DNA of 64,000 bases from Leucaena leucocephala (GCA_037074615.1 CM073537.1:13349989-13413988), one strand, 5' to 3'; counted from the stretch's first letter, positions 11,285 to 24,100 are shown. The notes: generated by a model from the letters alone, not told the origin. Numbers and translations are program-made.

Positions 11285-13140
11285 ATGGCGAGAATGAAGA
11301 CTACAAATGATGATGGATCTAAGCCTAATCCTTCTAAGTCTGTATCTAGTGCTCCTCAGGAATCACTCTCAAAGGAAAAGAAGAAGAAGTATTAAGTTAA
11401 AGTAGTCAAGGATGGCCCAGAGGTATCAAATGAAAAGATAGGAGTAAAGTTCAGATCATTGAGCCCTCTCCTCAATATGCTTCAAAGAGAAAGCAAGATC
11501 ATAACAGCCCAATTCAGATACTGACTCTGATATAGAATTCACTGCTAGGCTAGAGAAGATAATGAACACTTCCAATGAGCCACTTGGGAAGAGACAGAGG
11601 ACACCAATGAAGCCTTCTATAACTCCAACTCTGTCAGATTCACAGCCATCAAGTTTGCCTTTTCTGCAAGGTAATTTGGATCTAGACATTGATATGGATA
11701 AGTATAACTCAAAGTTTAGGGAGAGGATATGTTGTCTTGTAGTCTATGTAGATATCCCTGTACTTAAGGTTGATCAGAAGGTCAATTTGGAATTAATAGA
11801 GCCATTACATCACTTTGAGAGCTGGCTTAGGATCAATAAGACTTATAGTCTTGATATAGTAGAAGATTTTATAGCAACATGGAGATATATGACACTTTGG
11901 ATGAAGATGACAATATAGTAGACAATTATCTGACTACTAGACTGAGAGATCGGGAGATTAAGTTGGACTTTAGTGTTATCAATTAGATGATAGGTGCTCC
12001 TACTTTAGTATTAATGAAGTCTAAGGATCATGCCAAGGCTTATCATATCCTCCTACAGACTAACAAGCCTTTCCCTGGGTCTCTATCTTTTACCCTAAGT
12101 CAGATGTGTAATTTTTATCTCATCATCCATTACATTTACTCTCAGTGTAGGATCATCAAGTCTACCAGCTTTACCCTATCCTTTTCCCTAAGTTAGATGT
12201 GTGATTTTTATCACTTCATCCATTACATCTACTGTTAGTGTATGATCATCAAGTTTATCAGCTTCACCTACCTCAACCAATAGGATTACCTTACACTGAC
12301 CAGGATAGTGAGTGGGGAGAAGATCAACTCAGGAGCTTTTATATATATCCATATGAGGGAATTTTGTCTCAACAAGATATTGACCACTTTTATGCATTTT
12401 CCTCAACTTGTCTCCTTCTTCCTCAAGCACTTCAATATTCATCACTTAGAGGGAAGAAAGAAGGAACAAATTGGAGCCTTTGGGATATTATAGCTGAACA
12501 AGATGAAGATCAAGCTTCCCTATGATGCCAAGAAGGGCATGACTACTAGAGACCCCCAGGACAAGCAGCCTACTGCCAGTGCTTCTCTTCCTCAGGATGA
12601 AGGTTACTCCTTAGTTAGACCTAAAGTATCTACTGCACCATCATTTCTGGGTGCATCTATTCAGAGGTACCTTAGGCTGAGTTTTCTGAGTTATAGAGCA
12701 TACTCAATGCTTCTAGGAAAGAAGATGATACTATTCATGAGGCACAGCTAAGGGATCCAGACACTACTTGAGACTCATATCAGGGATTTCTAAGTTTTCA
12801 AGGAGGAAGTCAGAGAGAGGCAAGAGGCCATTTTAGAGAGACAAGAGGCTATTCATCATGAAGTGTCTGATATGAAGAACATTGTTCTTGCTTATCTGAA
12901 CAACATTGGATCTTTCTTCTCAAGGAGGAACTCAGGGATCAGCCCCACCATCTAAGCCTCAATATGATCAGCATGTTCCTATCCCCTCACCCACTTCAGG
13001 CTCAGCTTCAGAGCCCCAAGGTTCTATCACTCCTACCTATTCACTCACTATAAACCTTCCTTTCATTACCACTGAGCCTAAACTTCCTTACCTGAACTTC
13101 CTATGGTCATTCCTTTATCTCTGGCCCCATCGCTTTTAGA
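11285..13140 (+). pseudogene. Env-like / 'putative plant transposon protein' ORF, decayed
   Basis: A start at 11285 opens a basic, Ser/Lys-rich N-terminus (MARMKTTNDDG...) that stops after about 36 codons. Related text continues in pieces at 11562-11918, 11925-12090, 12238-12530 and 12503-12751. The core contains KFRER, 'YVDIP', a 'WLRINKTYSLDIVEDF' block and 'LRDREIKLDFSVIN'. This resembles the plant proteins labelled 'putative plant transposon protein' (Transposase_32) or envelope-like, found near the 3' end of some Copia and Gypsy elements. A charged helical stretch (ERQEAILERQEAIHHE, about 12815-12860) follows. The biochemical role is unknown. Its place just before a polypurine tract and LTR fits a retroelement accessory ORF. 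The family assignment is from memory of motifs and is moderate. Confidence 0.5.
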
Positions 13141-13394
13141 TGATTTAAAAAAAGGGAGAGAATAAGTGAAGAGAAGGATGAATATTCTCTTGAGTCAATT
13201 GATTGAGTGACTGAGTAACTGAGCTGTTTCTATTTTTGTGTTTTTGATTATTTTTATTTCTTGTATAACTCAATTTGGTATTTTAATGATATGTAACTCA
13301 CTTTGTTATTCAAATTGTGTTAATACTATTCAAGTTGTGCCTTGATTCATTTTGTTTGATCTTTAATATTTTTTACTCAGATAGTTTTGTTATC

Positions 13395-13411
13395 ATAAAA
13401 AATGGGAAGAA
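13395..13411 (+). other. Polypurine tract before the 3' LTR
   Basis: The purine run AAAAAATGGGAAGAA abuts the LTR start TGTTAG at 13412, the usual place for plus-strand primer generation. A second purine run (AAAAAAAGGGAGAGAA) lies at 13147-13162. Confidence 0.65.
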
Positions 13412-15098
13412 TGTTAGAATCCATAATGTTTTGATGATGTAAAAAGTAACTCAAAAATAATCATGTAAAAAATAACTCCAACAATATTTCTGTGTTTAAA
13501 TGATGTTAAAAAAGAAAAACAGAAGGAGGTAATCGATTAATGAGTATCAATTAATCGATTGGTTGTTCGATTAATGTCAAGACATTATTCTGTGCTATAA
13601 AAGAAAATCAATTAATCGATTAATGAGTGTCCATTAATGGATTAAATTTTCTATTAATGTCATGAAGTTTCTCTTTGGAATTGAACAAATAAGTCAATTA
13701 ATCCATTAGCTAATCGATTAATTCTAATTAATCGATTGTCTATTCGATTAATTTGTTCAGAACAATTTTCCCTTCATTCAAAGGAAACTCTATTAATCGA
13801 TTAGTTAGCCAAGTAATTTATATTAGTGTATTAATTATTCAATTAATCTGTTTAGAATCAGTTTGTGAAAATTAAATTTGAATCAATTAATCGAATAGTT
13901 AATAGATTAATTTATATTAATGGATTAATTGTTCGATTAATATATGTTGAAAACATTTCTGTACCAATTTCTTCAGAGGCATTAATCGACTAGGGATTCG
14001 ATTAACTTACATTAATAAATTAATTATTCGATTAGCTTCATATATTTCAAAAATCTTTCTATGTTTGCGTTGAAATTGATTGCATCTCTCTCATAGATAT
14101 ATTTGTTTGATTCAAATATGTAATATACTTATGTTTCTCACAATTCTTCATTATAAATCTTTTGAGAAACTTATCTTATCAATTTATATTGAATATGGTT
14201 GAACACTTTGATCAATGTGATACTCTATTTTCTATTTTTTATTTTTTACATTAATTGAAACATTGATCAAATTAATGATTATTAATCAATTAGTTAACCG
14301 ATTAATGCAATATATTTTTTAGAAAACCATCTGAATTTTATTAGAACTTGATCGATATATTATGAATTGATTATTAATTGTTCATATACTTAATCAATTC
14401 TTAACCTCCTGACAAATCTTTGAGATTGAATGTGTTTAGAAAAGGCTAAAAATTTGAAATGATGAAGGCTGCATTAACAAAAACTTGCTATATACGGCAA
14501 AGCTTTAAATGCTCACCTAACCACCGTGCCTTCACTCCAACGGATACAACTCTTATAAGCTTCAGTCTAACGGCTACCAAACGAATTAAATGCTATTTAA
14601 AGACTCAGTATTAACGAAGATAAAAAAATGAATAGAAGAAATATCAATGACTGAATTTATTACATTTTTTCTTCATTACTTTGTAACCTGATAATATTGT
14701 GCTTTATTGTTCATCATCAGAAATTAAGAATATTTTTCATTCATTATGTAGACTTAAGAGATTAGTTCTCTTAAGTTGGGATTATTACCTTACGAGAAGT
14801 AAGGGTGAGTGATTGAGAGAATCAATTGCTATACTGAGATGCTAAGAACCCATTTCAAATCTTGGAGATAGTTGCAAATCTTAAAAGGTCTTTAGGGACT
14901 GGACGTAGGATAAGGGGATTGATCTGAACTAGGATAAACTGACTTGTGTTGATATTTCTACCCTTCGGTAAAATTTTTCTAATCATTATACTCTTTACTC
15001 TATTATATTCTGTTTGTCTTTCAGTTTATCAATTTACGTTAGAAATTTTTAAAACATCCAATTCACCCTCATCTTGTGTATTTCTGCCGAGACTAACA
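13412..15098 (+). mobile_element. Sirevirus-like 3' LTR
   Basis: The block begins TGTTAGAATCC with a 'TTTTGATGATG' motif 18 bases in and ends CTAACA at 15098, so its ends are inverted TGTTAG/CTAACA. This start and the 'CCAATTCACCCTC' text near the end match what I recall of Sirevirus LTRs. A polypurine tract sits immediately upstream. Flanks do not match (GAAGA and CATAA), so it is a 3' LTR and not a solo LTR. The left third (13528-14060) is dense in AATCGATTAAT motifs, like 7938-8425. Confidence 0.7.
13528..14060. repeat. Array of ATTAATCGATTAA motifs within the LTR
   Basis: At least eight partly palindromic AATCGATTAAT/ATTCGATTAAT elements lie at irregular 40-60 base spacing, interleaved with AT-rich linkers. 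The palindrome TTAATCGATTAA could form hairpins or bind dimeric factors, but this is speculation. The motif is shared with 7938-8425. Confidence 0.65.
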
Positions 15099-17102
15099 CA
15101 TAAAATATTATTTCAATAATACTTAGTATTCTACATTATTTTTTGTATAATTTTACATTTTAAAGTATTTTTCCCAAAAAACAATCAGTACTCTACATTT
15201 AAGATACTGAGTAATATAAAAAAATATTTTAAAATGTTAGATAAACCACAAATTAATTTAGGATATTGAGTATTATTAAAAAAATATTTTAAGGTATTGG
15301 ATGTCACTTAACCCATATTTTTTATACGACGACAAGTTTAAATGGGAGAAAATAAGAAGTTAACAAAAAAATGGAGACAACTTCTCAATGTTTCTTACAA
15401 ATATAAACAAGTCGTACTCAAAAAAATATCTCATATAAAAACAAACTTAGGGAGTAAAAAACAAGTAAAATGATACACAAATTAATTGGCATCTTTACAT
15501 GAATAAGCCAGATAAAGGTTCAAATCTCTATTTAGAGAGGTGTTAACATTTAAAATTTAACAGTATTTTAAATAAGATTATCTTTAAAAAAAAATACATA
15601 TACTTAAAAGGAAAAAAAACTAGAGAGATGGACATCCCGAACCCTATAATATTGCCAAGAGGAAGACCAACACAAGCAAGAATAACACGACCATATGTAT
15701 ACTAATTTGTTCACACTTGTGAAATGCTCAATTTTCTCATCCCAACTAGTTTAATTAGATGAGTTTCATGAAGTTTGAAGTTTGAACGTTGAGATAAATT
15801 ATTCACTCATTTTTAAAAAAAATACAATTTGTTAAGAATTTTGTATTATATATCCAATTATCATAAGGCGTTCAGAGATCGGCTTCTCAAATCTCAACTA
15901 CTCCAAAGCCAACATTGCCGACTTCTTCATTTACCAACTCCTCTTGATTCTTTGTTTTGTTTTTTACTATTTATTCATTCTCTTTCAAAAATAATAATAC
16001 TTTAATATCATGTATTTAAATTGAAACTTGCCGCTTGATAAGTAAGAAATAAAAAATATCTTCAAAAGTCAAATGTATAATAAACTTATAAATCATAAAA
16101 TATATATTTATAAGTAAAACATATTGACCCAAGTGAGTTTGTTTAAATTTTGTTTATATTTCTTAATATATTTTTCATATTTTCCTTAACCTTATTGAAT
16201 TCCAATTCCATCTCAATGTTATTGTTTTCCTCATTGCTACAACATTTTAATATATATACACACACATATACTCTTCCAATCCTTAATATAAGATCTAGTT
16301 AAGAAATGAATCTTAGTCATAAATATAAAATTTATTTTCTATATTTATTAAATCTTTTTCTAAATTATCTCTATTGATAATCTCTCAACAATAATCAAAT
16401 AAGAGAGGGAGAAAGTTAAAGAAGAGATGATTAGGGTATTTAACGAAAAACATACTATATTAACTAATTTAACTAACTTTTTTAATATAATCAAATTAAT
16501 TAAATATATCATATATTAAGGATGGGATATGTATATAATTAAAAACAGTAATTTAATTATTATTATTATGAATTGACCTAGATGAATCTTAAATCTTGAT
16601 TAATTCAATAATCAATATAATTATTAAAATCAGTATTCATTACTTTTCGCTGTCATAACAAGCTTAACCGGGATTTGTTTAGTCTTATCTTTTTCTTATG
16701 TGTTACGCCATCCTAAATCCTAATACATATTTTTGTGTACCATGCAATAAAAAGTCACAGATCACCTATGAACTTGGCCTGCGCATTATATACGTGGCCT
16801 ATTAATTTCTCATCAAATCACTAAAATTCAACTTTGGCTTATTAATTTAATCAACATAATTTTTTAATAACTCATAAATGTCAAAAATAAACTCAAAATT
16901 TACCTACTCTACCATGTTATATATATAATGGTTTATTCTTTCAACGCAATATTATATTATTATTTATATTACAACAAACAAACTATAGTTCAGCAACACA
17001 ACACACTACATCTGAACCAAAACTATTCAAAGTAGCCCACAAATTAATAAACACAGAAAAATAACAAAAGCCTCTTCCTGTAAAACATGACTATATATGT
17101 AT
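15099..17102. other. Intergenic, AT-rich; one MITE-like repeat
   Basis: No gene is seen. There are poly-A and poly-T runs, short AT microsatellites and, at 16272-16530, a MITE-like repeat listed separately. The last 100 bases before 17103 would be the 3' untranslated region of phytocyanin 1 (minus strand). Confidence 0.6.
16272..16530. repeat. MITE-like repeat with CCTTAATAT ends (reference copy)
   Basis: The left end CCAATCCTTAATATAAG and the right end CATATATTAAGGATGGG are imperfect inverted repeats. The inside matches 47935-48099 (left half) and 56970-57075 (right half), which are two halves of another copy split by an LTR and a CACTA element. Similar ends occur at 58728-58962. No coding. 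Confidence 0.65.
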
Positions 17103-18341
17103 CTAGAAATGAAGGAACAAGTTGAGACAAATGGTTGCCAGAAGAAGAGAGAAAGTAATAGCGAGAAAGGCGGCTGAGGATTCTTCGCCCGGGGGTGACA
17201 TAGGCGATGATCCCGGAGCTCCGGCTGGTGGCGGTGAAGGGGAAGAAGAGCCTGAGACGTTTATACTCAGCTTTTGACCACTGTTACAGTGACCAGGGAA
17301 ACCGCAAGCAAAGTAGAACTCCCCGGTTCGATTCAGAGTCACTCTAGCTGGTCCGGTCGTAAATAATTGAATCGGACCACTCGTGTTGCAACTGTCAAAG
17401 TTGGCTTTAGTCAGTATGGCTACATCATGTCTTCCTGTTGCGAAGTTAAACACTGCAAATAAAAAAAAAAAACAAGAGAGCATAAGGAAGCAGGAATCAA
17501 TGAACGTCTCTGCTAGAATTTGAGCTCAGCAACCCATCTTAAATCAAAACCATGGTATTGAAATCTGAAGTATTCATCAAATAGGTCGAGACAGTAGTTT
17601 AAGGGTCGGTAATCCATCCATAGTTGAACCAGTCAACCTAATGATAATATTAAAATAATATAATCTAATTAAAATATATAAAAATACTCATATATAAACC
17701 TAAAAATAACAATATTTAAATAAAAAATTATTAAGCCACAAGTAAATGTAATGGTTATGAATAAACCACACATAATTAAATAAAATAGAGTTTCTAAAAA
17801 ACAATTCAGACTGCTATTTTTTCTTTTTTCCTACTTAAATTGATGTCATTTCAGAATCAACAGGAGGAAAAAAACACACCAAATTCAACCTAGTTGATTT
17901 ATCCTAAACTCTTAACTAGATTAAATAGGGAATCAATTCACCAATTCACTTAACAAACTAACTGACCCTGATTGAATTGCATGTTTTTCAGCCCAACTCC
18001 ATAAATGTCAAATTTCTGTACTTTCTTATGTCAAACCAAGTCCAATGGAGGACAATTATGAGATCTGAGTTTTGTCATAAGACAAAAACATCACGGGGTC
18101 ATAAGCTAGTAGGAAAAAGATATTTAAAACATCATGAGATTCATTCTGATTTACCTAGAACATCGTTTACGTTGAATGTCAAATTTGCTGCCCAGTTGGA
18201 ATAGAAAGAAGCGCCACCGGCAGGATTACTGGTCCACCCGGTGGAGCCACCCACCGTAAAAACTTCGGCTTCCGTTAGGCTTAGGGAAATCGCAGCAAAA
18301 ACAGCCACAACAACAATCGCCACGTTCGCTAACTTAGCCAT
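17103..18341 (-). CDS. Phytocyanin 1, stellacyanin/mavicyanin-like, GPI-anchored
   Basis: Two exons join as 18341-18155 and 17452-17103 (intron 17453-18154, CTAG|GTAAAT donor and TTTGCAG acceptor, phase 1) to give 178 residues. Residues 1-25 are a signal peptide ending TEA. The plastocyanin-like domain follows, with copper ligands His in GRHDV, Cys in FACGF, His in GHC and Gln in CNSGQK. Gln in the axial position is typical of stellacyanins, whereas uclacyanins and plantacyanins have Met. The paired Cys in DSCN and GHC would form the usual disulfide. A Pro/Ser-rich arabinogalactan-like stretch and a hydrophobic C-terminus (AFLAITFSLLLATICLNLF) indicate a GPI anchor at the outer plasma membrane. 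The role is probably electron transfer or cell-wall redox. The substrate is unknown. Confidence 0.93.
17546..17990. repeat. MITE-like repeat inside the phytocyanin 1 intron
   Basis: The left end is CCATGGTATTGAAATCTGA. The inside 'TAATTAAAATATATAAAAATA', 'AATATTTAAATAAAAAA' and 'AATAAAATAGAGTT' parts match copies at 57100-57425 and 57774-58430. Copy two ends in TTTTAATACCATTG, the inverse of the left end. It accounts for about 60 percent of the 702-bp intron, and phytocyanin 2, without it, has a comparable-length intron filled by other AT-rich DNA. Confidence 0.6.
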
Positions 18342-19089
18342 ATCTGTCTACGTACGTGATATGTGATCTCAGGTCGTCCGGCACCTTCAATTGATGTTTT
18401 TACCTTGAGAGGGCGTTGCCTTGTGTTGAGTGTGTGTGTGTGTGTGTATATAAGCACACTCTAATTAATTTCTGTACAAAGTTAGATTGAATAGGTCCTA
18501 AAATGCATGCATTATTATATCAAGCCAATCCTTTCCGACCGCGATTGCCATAAAACAAATAGAATTAGTAAAAAATTCATGATTTCATCATGCATGAATA
18601 TTATATAAATATAAAGGAACCAATCAAATTACTTTCCTTGAACCATTGGGATATTGACTATTGCCTGCGCTTCAGCTTCTACTTCTAGAATTTTTTGATA
18701 TATATACATACACATCATATACTTATAATTTATCTCAATTTTGAATCAGCTCCTTGTGTTTTGTTTTGTTTGATCTGAGCACTTGTTATCTCATCCCTTA
18801 ATTTTAAAAGAAAATTAATATTTTAGTCTTTCAATTTTTAACTAACTTATTACTTAATTCTTCAACTATAACTCGATGCGACTCAATCTTTAAATTTTTA
18901 ACTCGTTAATGACTTAGTCCCTTATCCTTGAACTTTCAACTATATCTTTTAATTTTTATATTATTCTCCTTATCATTTATAACACAGTCCTATGTGGCAA
19001 AACACCCTTAAAATTACTTCCAAATAAGCTCCATCTATTTTTTCCTTAAATTTAAATAAAAGAAAAAAAGGTTTGGACAGACGGATGAA
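18342..19089 (-). promoter_or_regulatory. Promoter region of phytocyanin 1
   Basis: A TATA-like TTATATAC (minus strand) lies at 18446-18453, about 106 bases before the ATG, next to a (TG)n run at 18429-18446. A block just upstream of the ATG, 'GATATGTGATCTCAGGTCGTC' in part, is shared with phytocyanin 2 upstream of 40950, which points to a duplicated promoter and leader. From about 18760 to 19060 the sequence is a degenerate repeat with no gene. Confidence 0.5.
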
Positions 19090-19094
19090 GGGAG

Positions 19095-19309
19095 TGATAG
19101 AAACTAGTGTATAATTAGTTAGAAGAATACAGTTTATTGTAGACAATTTGTAATTGTTGGATAATTGTTTTTTGTTAGGCCTTATGGAATTATGAGCACA
19201 ATGGGTTCACTATATATAGGTGGTGTAATGTGTACTGATCATGTACTGGTTATTTTCCACAATTAATAAGAACTTCAGAATTCTCCAATTTCTTCAATGT
19301 GACTTAACG
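19095..19309 (+). repeat. Copia-A 5' LTR and primer-binding site
   Basis: The LTR is 215 bp and starts TGATAGAAAC. It contains a TATA-like 'CACTATATATAGG' and ends TTAACG, where the 3' LTR has TTAACA. The PBS TGGTACTAGAG begins at 19310 and is a mutated match to the initiator-Met tRNA complement TGGTATCAGAG. Confidence 0.85.
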
Positions 19310-20127
19310 TGGTACTAGAGGGGGTTAGTCACGATCAAGAAGCCCAAGTCAATTTTTTTTTGCTGAAGCTTGTCATGCTTCCCTGCCAAAGATGAGTTTT
19401 TAGCATCCTTTCACGTTATTCTTGAAGTCGAGATCTGTTCCTTCCAGCAACGAGGTCACTGAAGTTTTGTTTCTTACATGCCAGAGGACCTTTTCTTGCA
19501 CACCAATTTCTCGATCTTTCTCGTTCTTTTTTCTCTTCAGAGCCTTATGAGAGGTCAACCTAGGTCACGGCGTCGGTTTGTAGCCTTCGCCAAGGTGACG
19601 TTAGTCGTTTAAGATATTATACCAAGAACCAGTTGATCTCCAAGACTTGATGTGTCCTCGTCAGCGATGACTACAGGATTGTGTATTCCTTCTTTTTCTT
19701 TTAGTGTAAAGCTTCTACTGCTATATTTCTCTGATTGCCAGCTAACTCAAGATTCAAGACAATTCACAGAGACAGAGTTAGAAAAATTAACAACTTGGAT
19801 TCTCAGAGACAGTAATGTGAAGACCCTTTCAACCTTTTGCTGTCTCCTTGGTGACATCTTGACTTATCTTCGGCACCAGCATAGTTGCAGTAGCAGTCGC
19901 TCATCTATCGCCTTCTTGGTTCGTGATCGATTGTCTCCTTCTTCCACTATTCTGTCAGATCCTGAGAAATCACGTTGAACCAATTTTGTTGGTCGAGAAT
20001 TTTTTGGTTGAGATTGTGCGTGAATCCACACCTTGTCATTCTATTGCGAAGATTTTTGCCAATCAAAGGACTCTTTTCATGTCTTCTCTGGTTCTTGTCT
20101 AAGATATTGGTAGAAGCTCATACTTCC
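19310..20127 (+). other. Copia-A leader
   Basis: This is the untranslated leader between the PBS and the gag start. Open frames here (for example 19652-19978) show no recognisable domain and are probably chance. Confidence 0.6.
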
Positions 20128-20883
20128 ATGGCAGAAGGTACGTGTTCTAATGACTTCCCAGCTTTTGCATTAAATTTACACATCCCTTGTATCTTCATTC
20201 GACTGATACGCAAGGAGCCACCATAGTCCATCAAATTTTGACCGGTAGTGAGAACTATGTGATTTGGAGTAAAGCTGTGTACATCACTCTAAAGGTAAAT
20301 CAAAAGCTGGGATTCATTGATGGGTCCTGCAATAAGGATACCCAAAAAGAATATCTCCAACATAAGTGGGAGAGATGTAATACTGTGGTGCTATCCTGGA
20401 TTATGAATTCCATATCAAAAGAATTTGACAATGGTATGGTGTATTTTCAGTTAGCATATGATGTATAGGAAGACCTAAAGGAAAGGTTTGATAAAGTGAC
20501 TAGTTCCCGAATTTTTAGTCTCCATCAAGAAATTGGGTCACTGAGGCAAGGATCACTTACTGTGTTAGGGTACTATTCACATCTCAAGCAACTCTGGGAA
20601 GAACAAAGTTCACTTATCGCAATTCCTTGCTGCAAGTGTGATACCTTGAAATTGTATTCTCAGATGCTTCAGCAGTAGAAGTTGCTGCAATTCCTCTTAG
20701 GGCTGAACGAGACATTCAGCTAAGCAAGAGGACAAATCCTTTTAATAACTCCTTTACCCTCTATAAACCAAGCATACACAATAGTGCTGGAGGATGAAGC
20801 GTAGAAGAACATTACAAGCTATAGGACTTCTTCATTGACTGATGGAGTTACTATGATGAGATAAGGTAGAGGATGTGGAAGGG
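20128..20883 (+). pseudogene. Copia-A gag, N-terminal part
   Basis: An ATG at 20128 opens MAEGTCSNDF and then shifts frame near 20187 into a gag domain with 'LTGSENYVIWSKAV', 'KLGFIDGSC', 'WERCNTVVLSWIMNSI' and 'HLKQLWEE'. These are the plant Copia gag (UBN2/Retrotran_gag) landmarks. A TAG at 20466-20468 and further stops break it. It is cut at 20883 by Copia-B and resumes at 25789 with the Gly-rich stretch before the zinc knuckle, so the insertion point is exact. Confidence 0.85.
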
Positions 20884-21084
20884 TATTAAGGAAATTATAT
20901 GGTAGTTATTGTGTACATATCCTTGATTTAATTAGATGATTGTATAAGAGTATAATTAGGTTTGTAATTACCATTCTTGTAGCTAAAGTTTAGGAGTTGA
21001 TGAGATCAACCTTCTATATATATGTACTATATTGATTCAATGAGACAATCAATCCAATCACAATCAAATCTCTTATTCTTGTGA
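20884..21084 (+). repeat. Copia-B 5' LTR
   Basis: The 201-bp LTR has a TATA-like CTATATATATG near its 3' third, followed by the PBS at 21085-21096 (TGGTACCAGAGC, initiator-Met type). It begins TA where TG is normal, and so does the partner LTR, so the variant predates the insertion. Confidence 0.95.
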
Positions 21085-21155
21085 TGGTACCAGAGCAACG
21101 ATCCTAGTGCTCTTGATTATCACCTTTCCATACTTTCTACAATTCCTACACAACC

Positions 21156-24100
21156 ATGGCAGATAACGCCAAAGTTTCCGGATCGAACACCATTACCATC
21201 GATCCATCACATCCTTTCTACATCCATCATTCAGATCAACCAGGCCATGTCTTGGTTCCAATCAAATTGAACGGCATCAACTACCAGTCCTGGAGCAAAG
21301 CAGTTATTCATGCTCTTACCGCGAAGAAGAAAATTGGCTTGGTTGATGGTACTATCGACGAGCCGTCACAGGAGGATGATCCACTTCTGTTTGACCTATG
21401 GAACCAATGCAACAGCATGATACTCTCTTGGCTCACTCATGCTATTGAACTTGATATTGCCGAAGGGATTATTCATGCGAAGACAGCACGCGAAGTATGG
21501 GTTGACATGCGGGATCAGTTTTCACAGAAAAATGCCCTTGCCGTTTTTCAGATACAAAAATCAATTGCGACCATGGCACAAGGTACAATGACGGTAGCAA
21601 CGTACTTTACAAAAATCAAGGCTTTGTGGGATGAACTTGAGACGTATCGTAATCCACTGACTTGCAATCAGCGTCAAGCTCATCTCGAGCAGAGGGAAAA
21701 GGATCGCCTTATGCAATTTCTCATGGGTCTGAATGAGTCATATAAGACAGTAAGATCCAATATATTGATGATGTCGCCGTTGCCCAATGTCCGTCAAGCA
21801 TACTCTTTGATTATTCAGGAAGAGATGCAGCGACAAGTCTCCTCTGAGCCTGCCGAGAACTTTTCAATCGCAGCCGCAGTCCTAGGAAAAGGAGGTAATT
21901 CAAAGCAGAAAATGTGTGATCATTGCAATCGACCCGGGCATACCATAGATGAATGCCGGACTTTGAAATTTCATTGTAAGTTTTGTGATAAGAGGGGTCA
22001 CACAGAGGATAGATGCCGACTGAAAAATGGAAATAATAATAAGTCGGGACAATTCAAGGGGCAACGAAATTTCAGTCGGGGGAATCAACCGGTAGCAAAT
22101 GCGACAGAATCTCAAGATGTTTCTATTTCTTCTAGCATAGTACCAGGATTCACCGCAGAGCAGATTCAACAATTGGCACAAGCAATCAGTGCCTTGAATC
22201 ACACTAATTCTGGTAATACTGACGCATACGCTAATGCCGCAGGTTTGATTCTGTCAACTCTTGTGTCTGTTAATTCTAGTAATACAAGTTCTTGGATTTT
22301 GGATTCAGGCGCCACGGATCACATTGTTTCCCACCTATCTCTCTTAACTGAGCCCAAATCTCCAAATACCACAAATGTCAATTTACCCAATGGTGCTATA
22401 ACACAAATCACACACACTGGCAATGCAGTTTTTAATTCCAACTTAGTATTAAAAAATGCACTATGCGTCCCATCCTTTAACTTGAATTTAATTTCAGCCA
22501 GTAAATTGGCAAAAGATCTTAATTGTTGTATCCTACTCTTTCCTGACTATTGTATTTTATAGGACTTGGTTTCGGGGAAGATGATTGGCTCGGGTAGACA
22601 GCGTGGTGGTCTATACTACATGCATCAGTCAGAAAATAAATCGACTGCTTTCCATGTTTCTCACTCTTCCGATCTATGGCATTTACGCCTGGGTCATCCC
22701 TCAATTTCTCGTTTTAAATTACTGTCACATTTACTTCCTCATGGTCATAAAGAATTAGGGAACAATTGCACTATTTATCCACAGGCAAAACAGACACGTT
22801 TGCCTTTTCCAAAAAGTTCAATAACAACAAAATTCCCTTTTTTACTTTTACATTGTGATGTCTAGGGTCCTCATAAAGTCCCTACTCACACTGGTTTACG
22901 CTATTTTCTCACCATTGTAGACGATTTCACACGTTGTACATGGATTTTCCTCATGCATCATAAATCAGAGACACAAACTTTATTAACCAATTTTGTGCAC
23001 TTTGTCAAAACTCAATTTCAAACAAGTGTTCAAACCATCAGAGTGGATAATGGCACAGAGTTTATTCCATTTGCACTTTTCTTCAAAATAAAGGAATTGA
23101 ACTCCAACATTCTTGCATTTATACTCCGCAACAAAACGGAGTTATAGAACGAAAATATCGACATATTTTAAATGTTGCCCGTTCTCTCATGTTTCAATCA
23201 AATGTTCCACTTGAATTCTGGGGGGAATGTGTTTTAACGGCAGTTTACCTAATAAATAGAATTCCCACACCTTTGCTATCCAACAAGTCGCCCTTCGAGG
23301 TACTATATAACCGACCTCCTTCCCTTGCGCATTTGCGCGTCTTTGGTTGCGAATGTTACGCGACCAATACTCATCCTAAACAAAAATTTGATCCTAGAGC
23401 CTCTATTTGCCTTTTCATTGGGTACCCACATGGACAAAAGGGGTATAAGATTTTTGACTTAGCCACCAAGAAAGTCTCCGTTAGCCGAGATGTTTATTTT
23501 AGGGAACATATATTTCCATTTCATTCCCAATCAATTCCCAATTCATCAACTCTGCCTATATCTCCACATGTTTCCTTTGATAGCCTTCCCCAGCCGATAT
23601 TATCTCCAATTAATTCCCCAAATCTTTCCCCCAATCCCACGCTTCCACCAAATCATGATTCCTCACCACCTTTCCCATTATCACCTCCACTAAATCATGA
23701 CACATCCTTACCATATCAGAATATTCCCGATTCGTCCTCATCCCCCACCTCACTAGAGTCCTCACCTACGACACCTCCAGTTTCTCCATCACCTTCCGCC
23801 ACCTCACACAACTCCTCTCCATCACCAGTACCTCCCGTCAATGAGCCCCTTCTTCGTTCCACTCAGCAGATTCAACCACCTGCATGGCAAAAGGACTACG
23901 ACATGTCTTCCCACGCTCATCACTCTTCGACGAAACCAGGTTCTCGCCAAGGTACAAGGTATCCACTATCCTCTCATTTATCTATTTCCTGTTTCTCTCC
24001 CAATCACCGTGATTTTTTAGCCCTCTTAACAGCATAAACAGAACCTGCCTTTTTTGAGCAAGCCGATCGTGATCCACTTTGGCGCCAAGCCATGTCCGTC

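Noticed and set aside
15500..15545. GGTTCAAATCTC resembling a tRNA T-arm
   Set aside because: No matching acceptor stem, D-arm or anticodon arm could be laid out around it.
19652..20127. Open frames that look like a small host gene
   Set aside because: They lie in the leader of Copia-A between PBS and gag and carry no domain.
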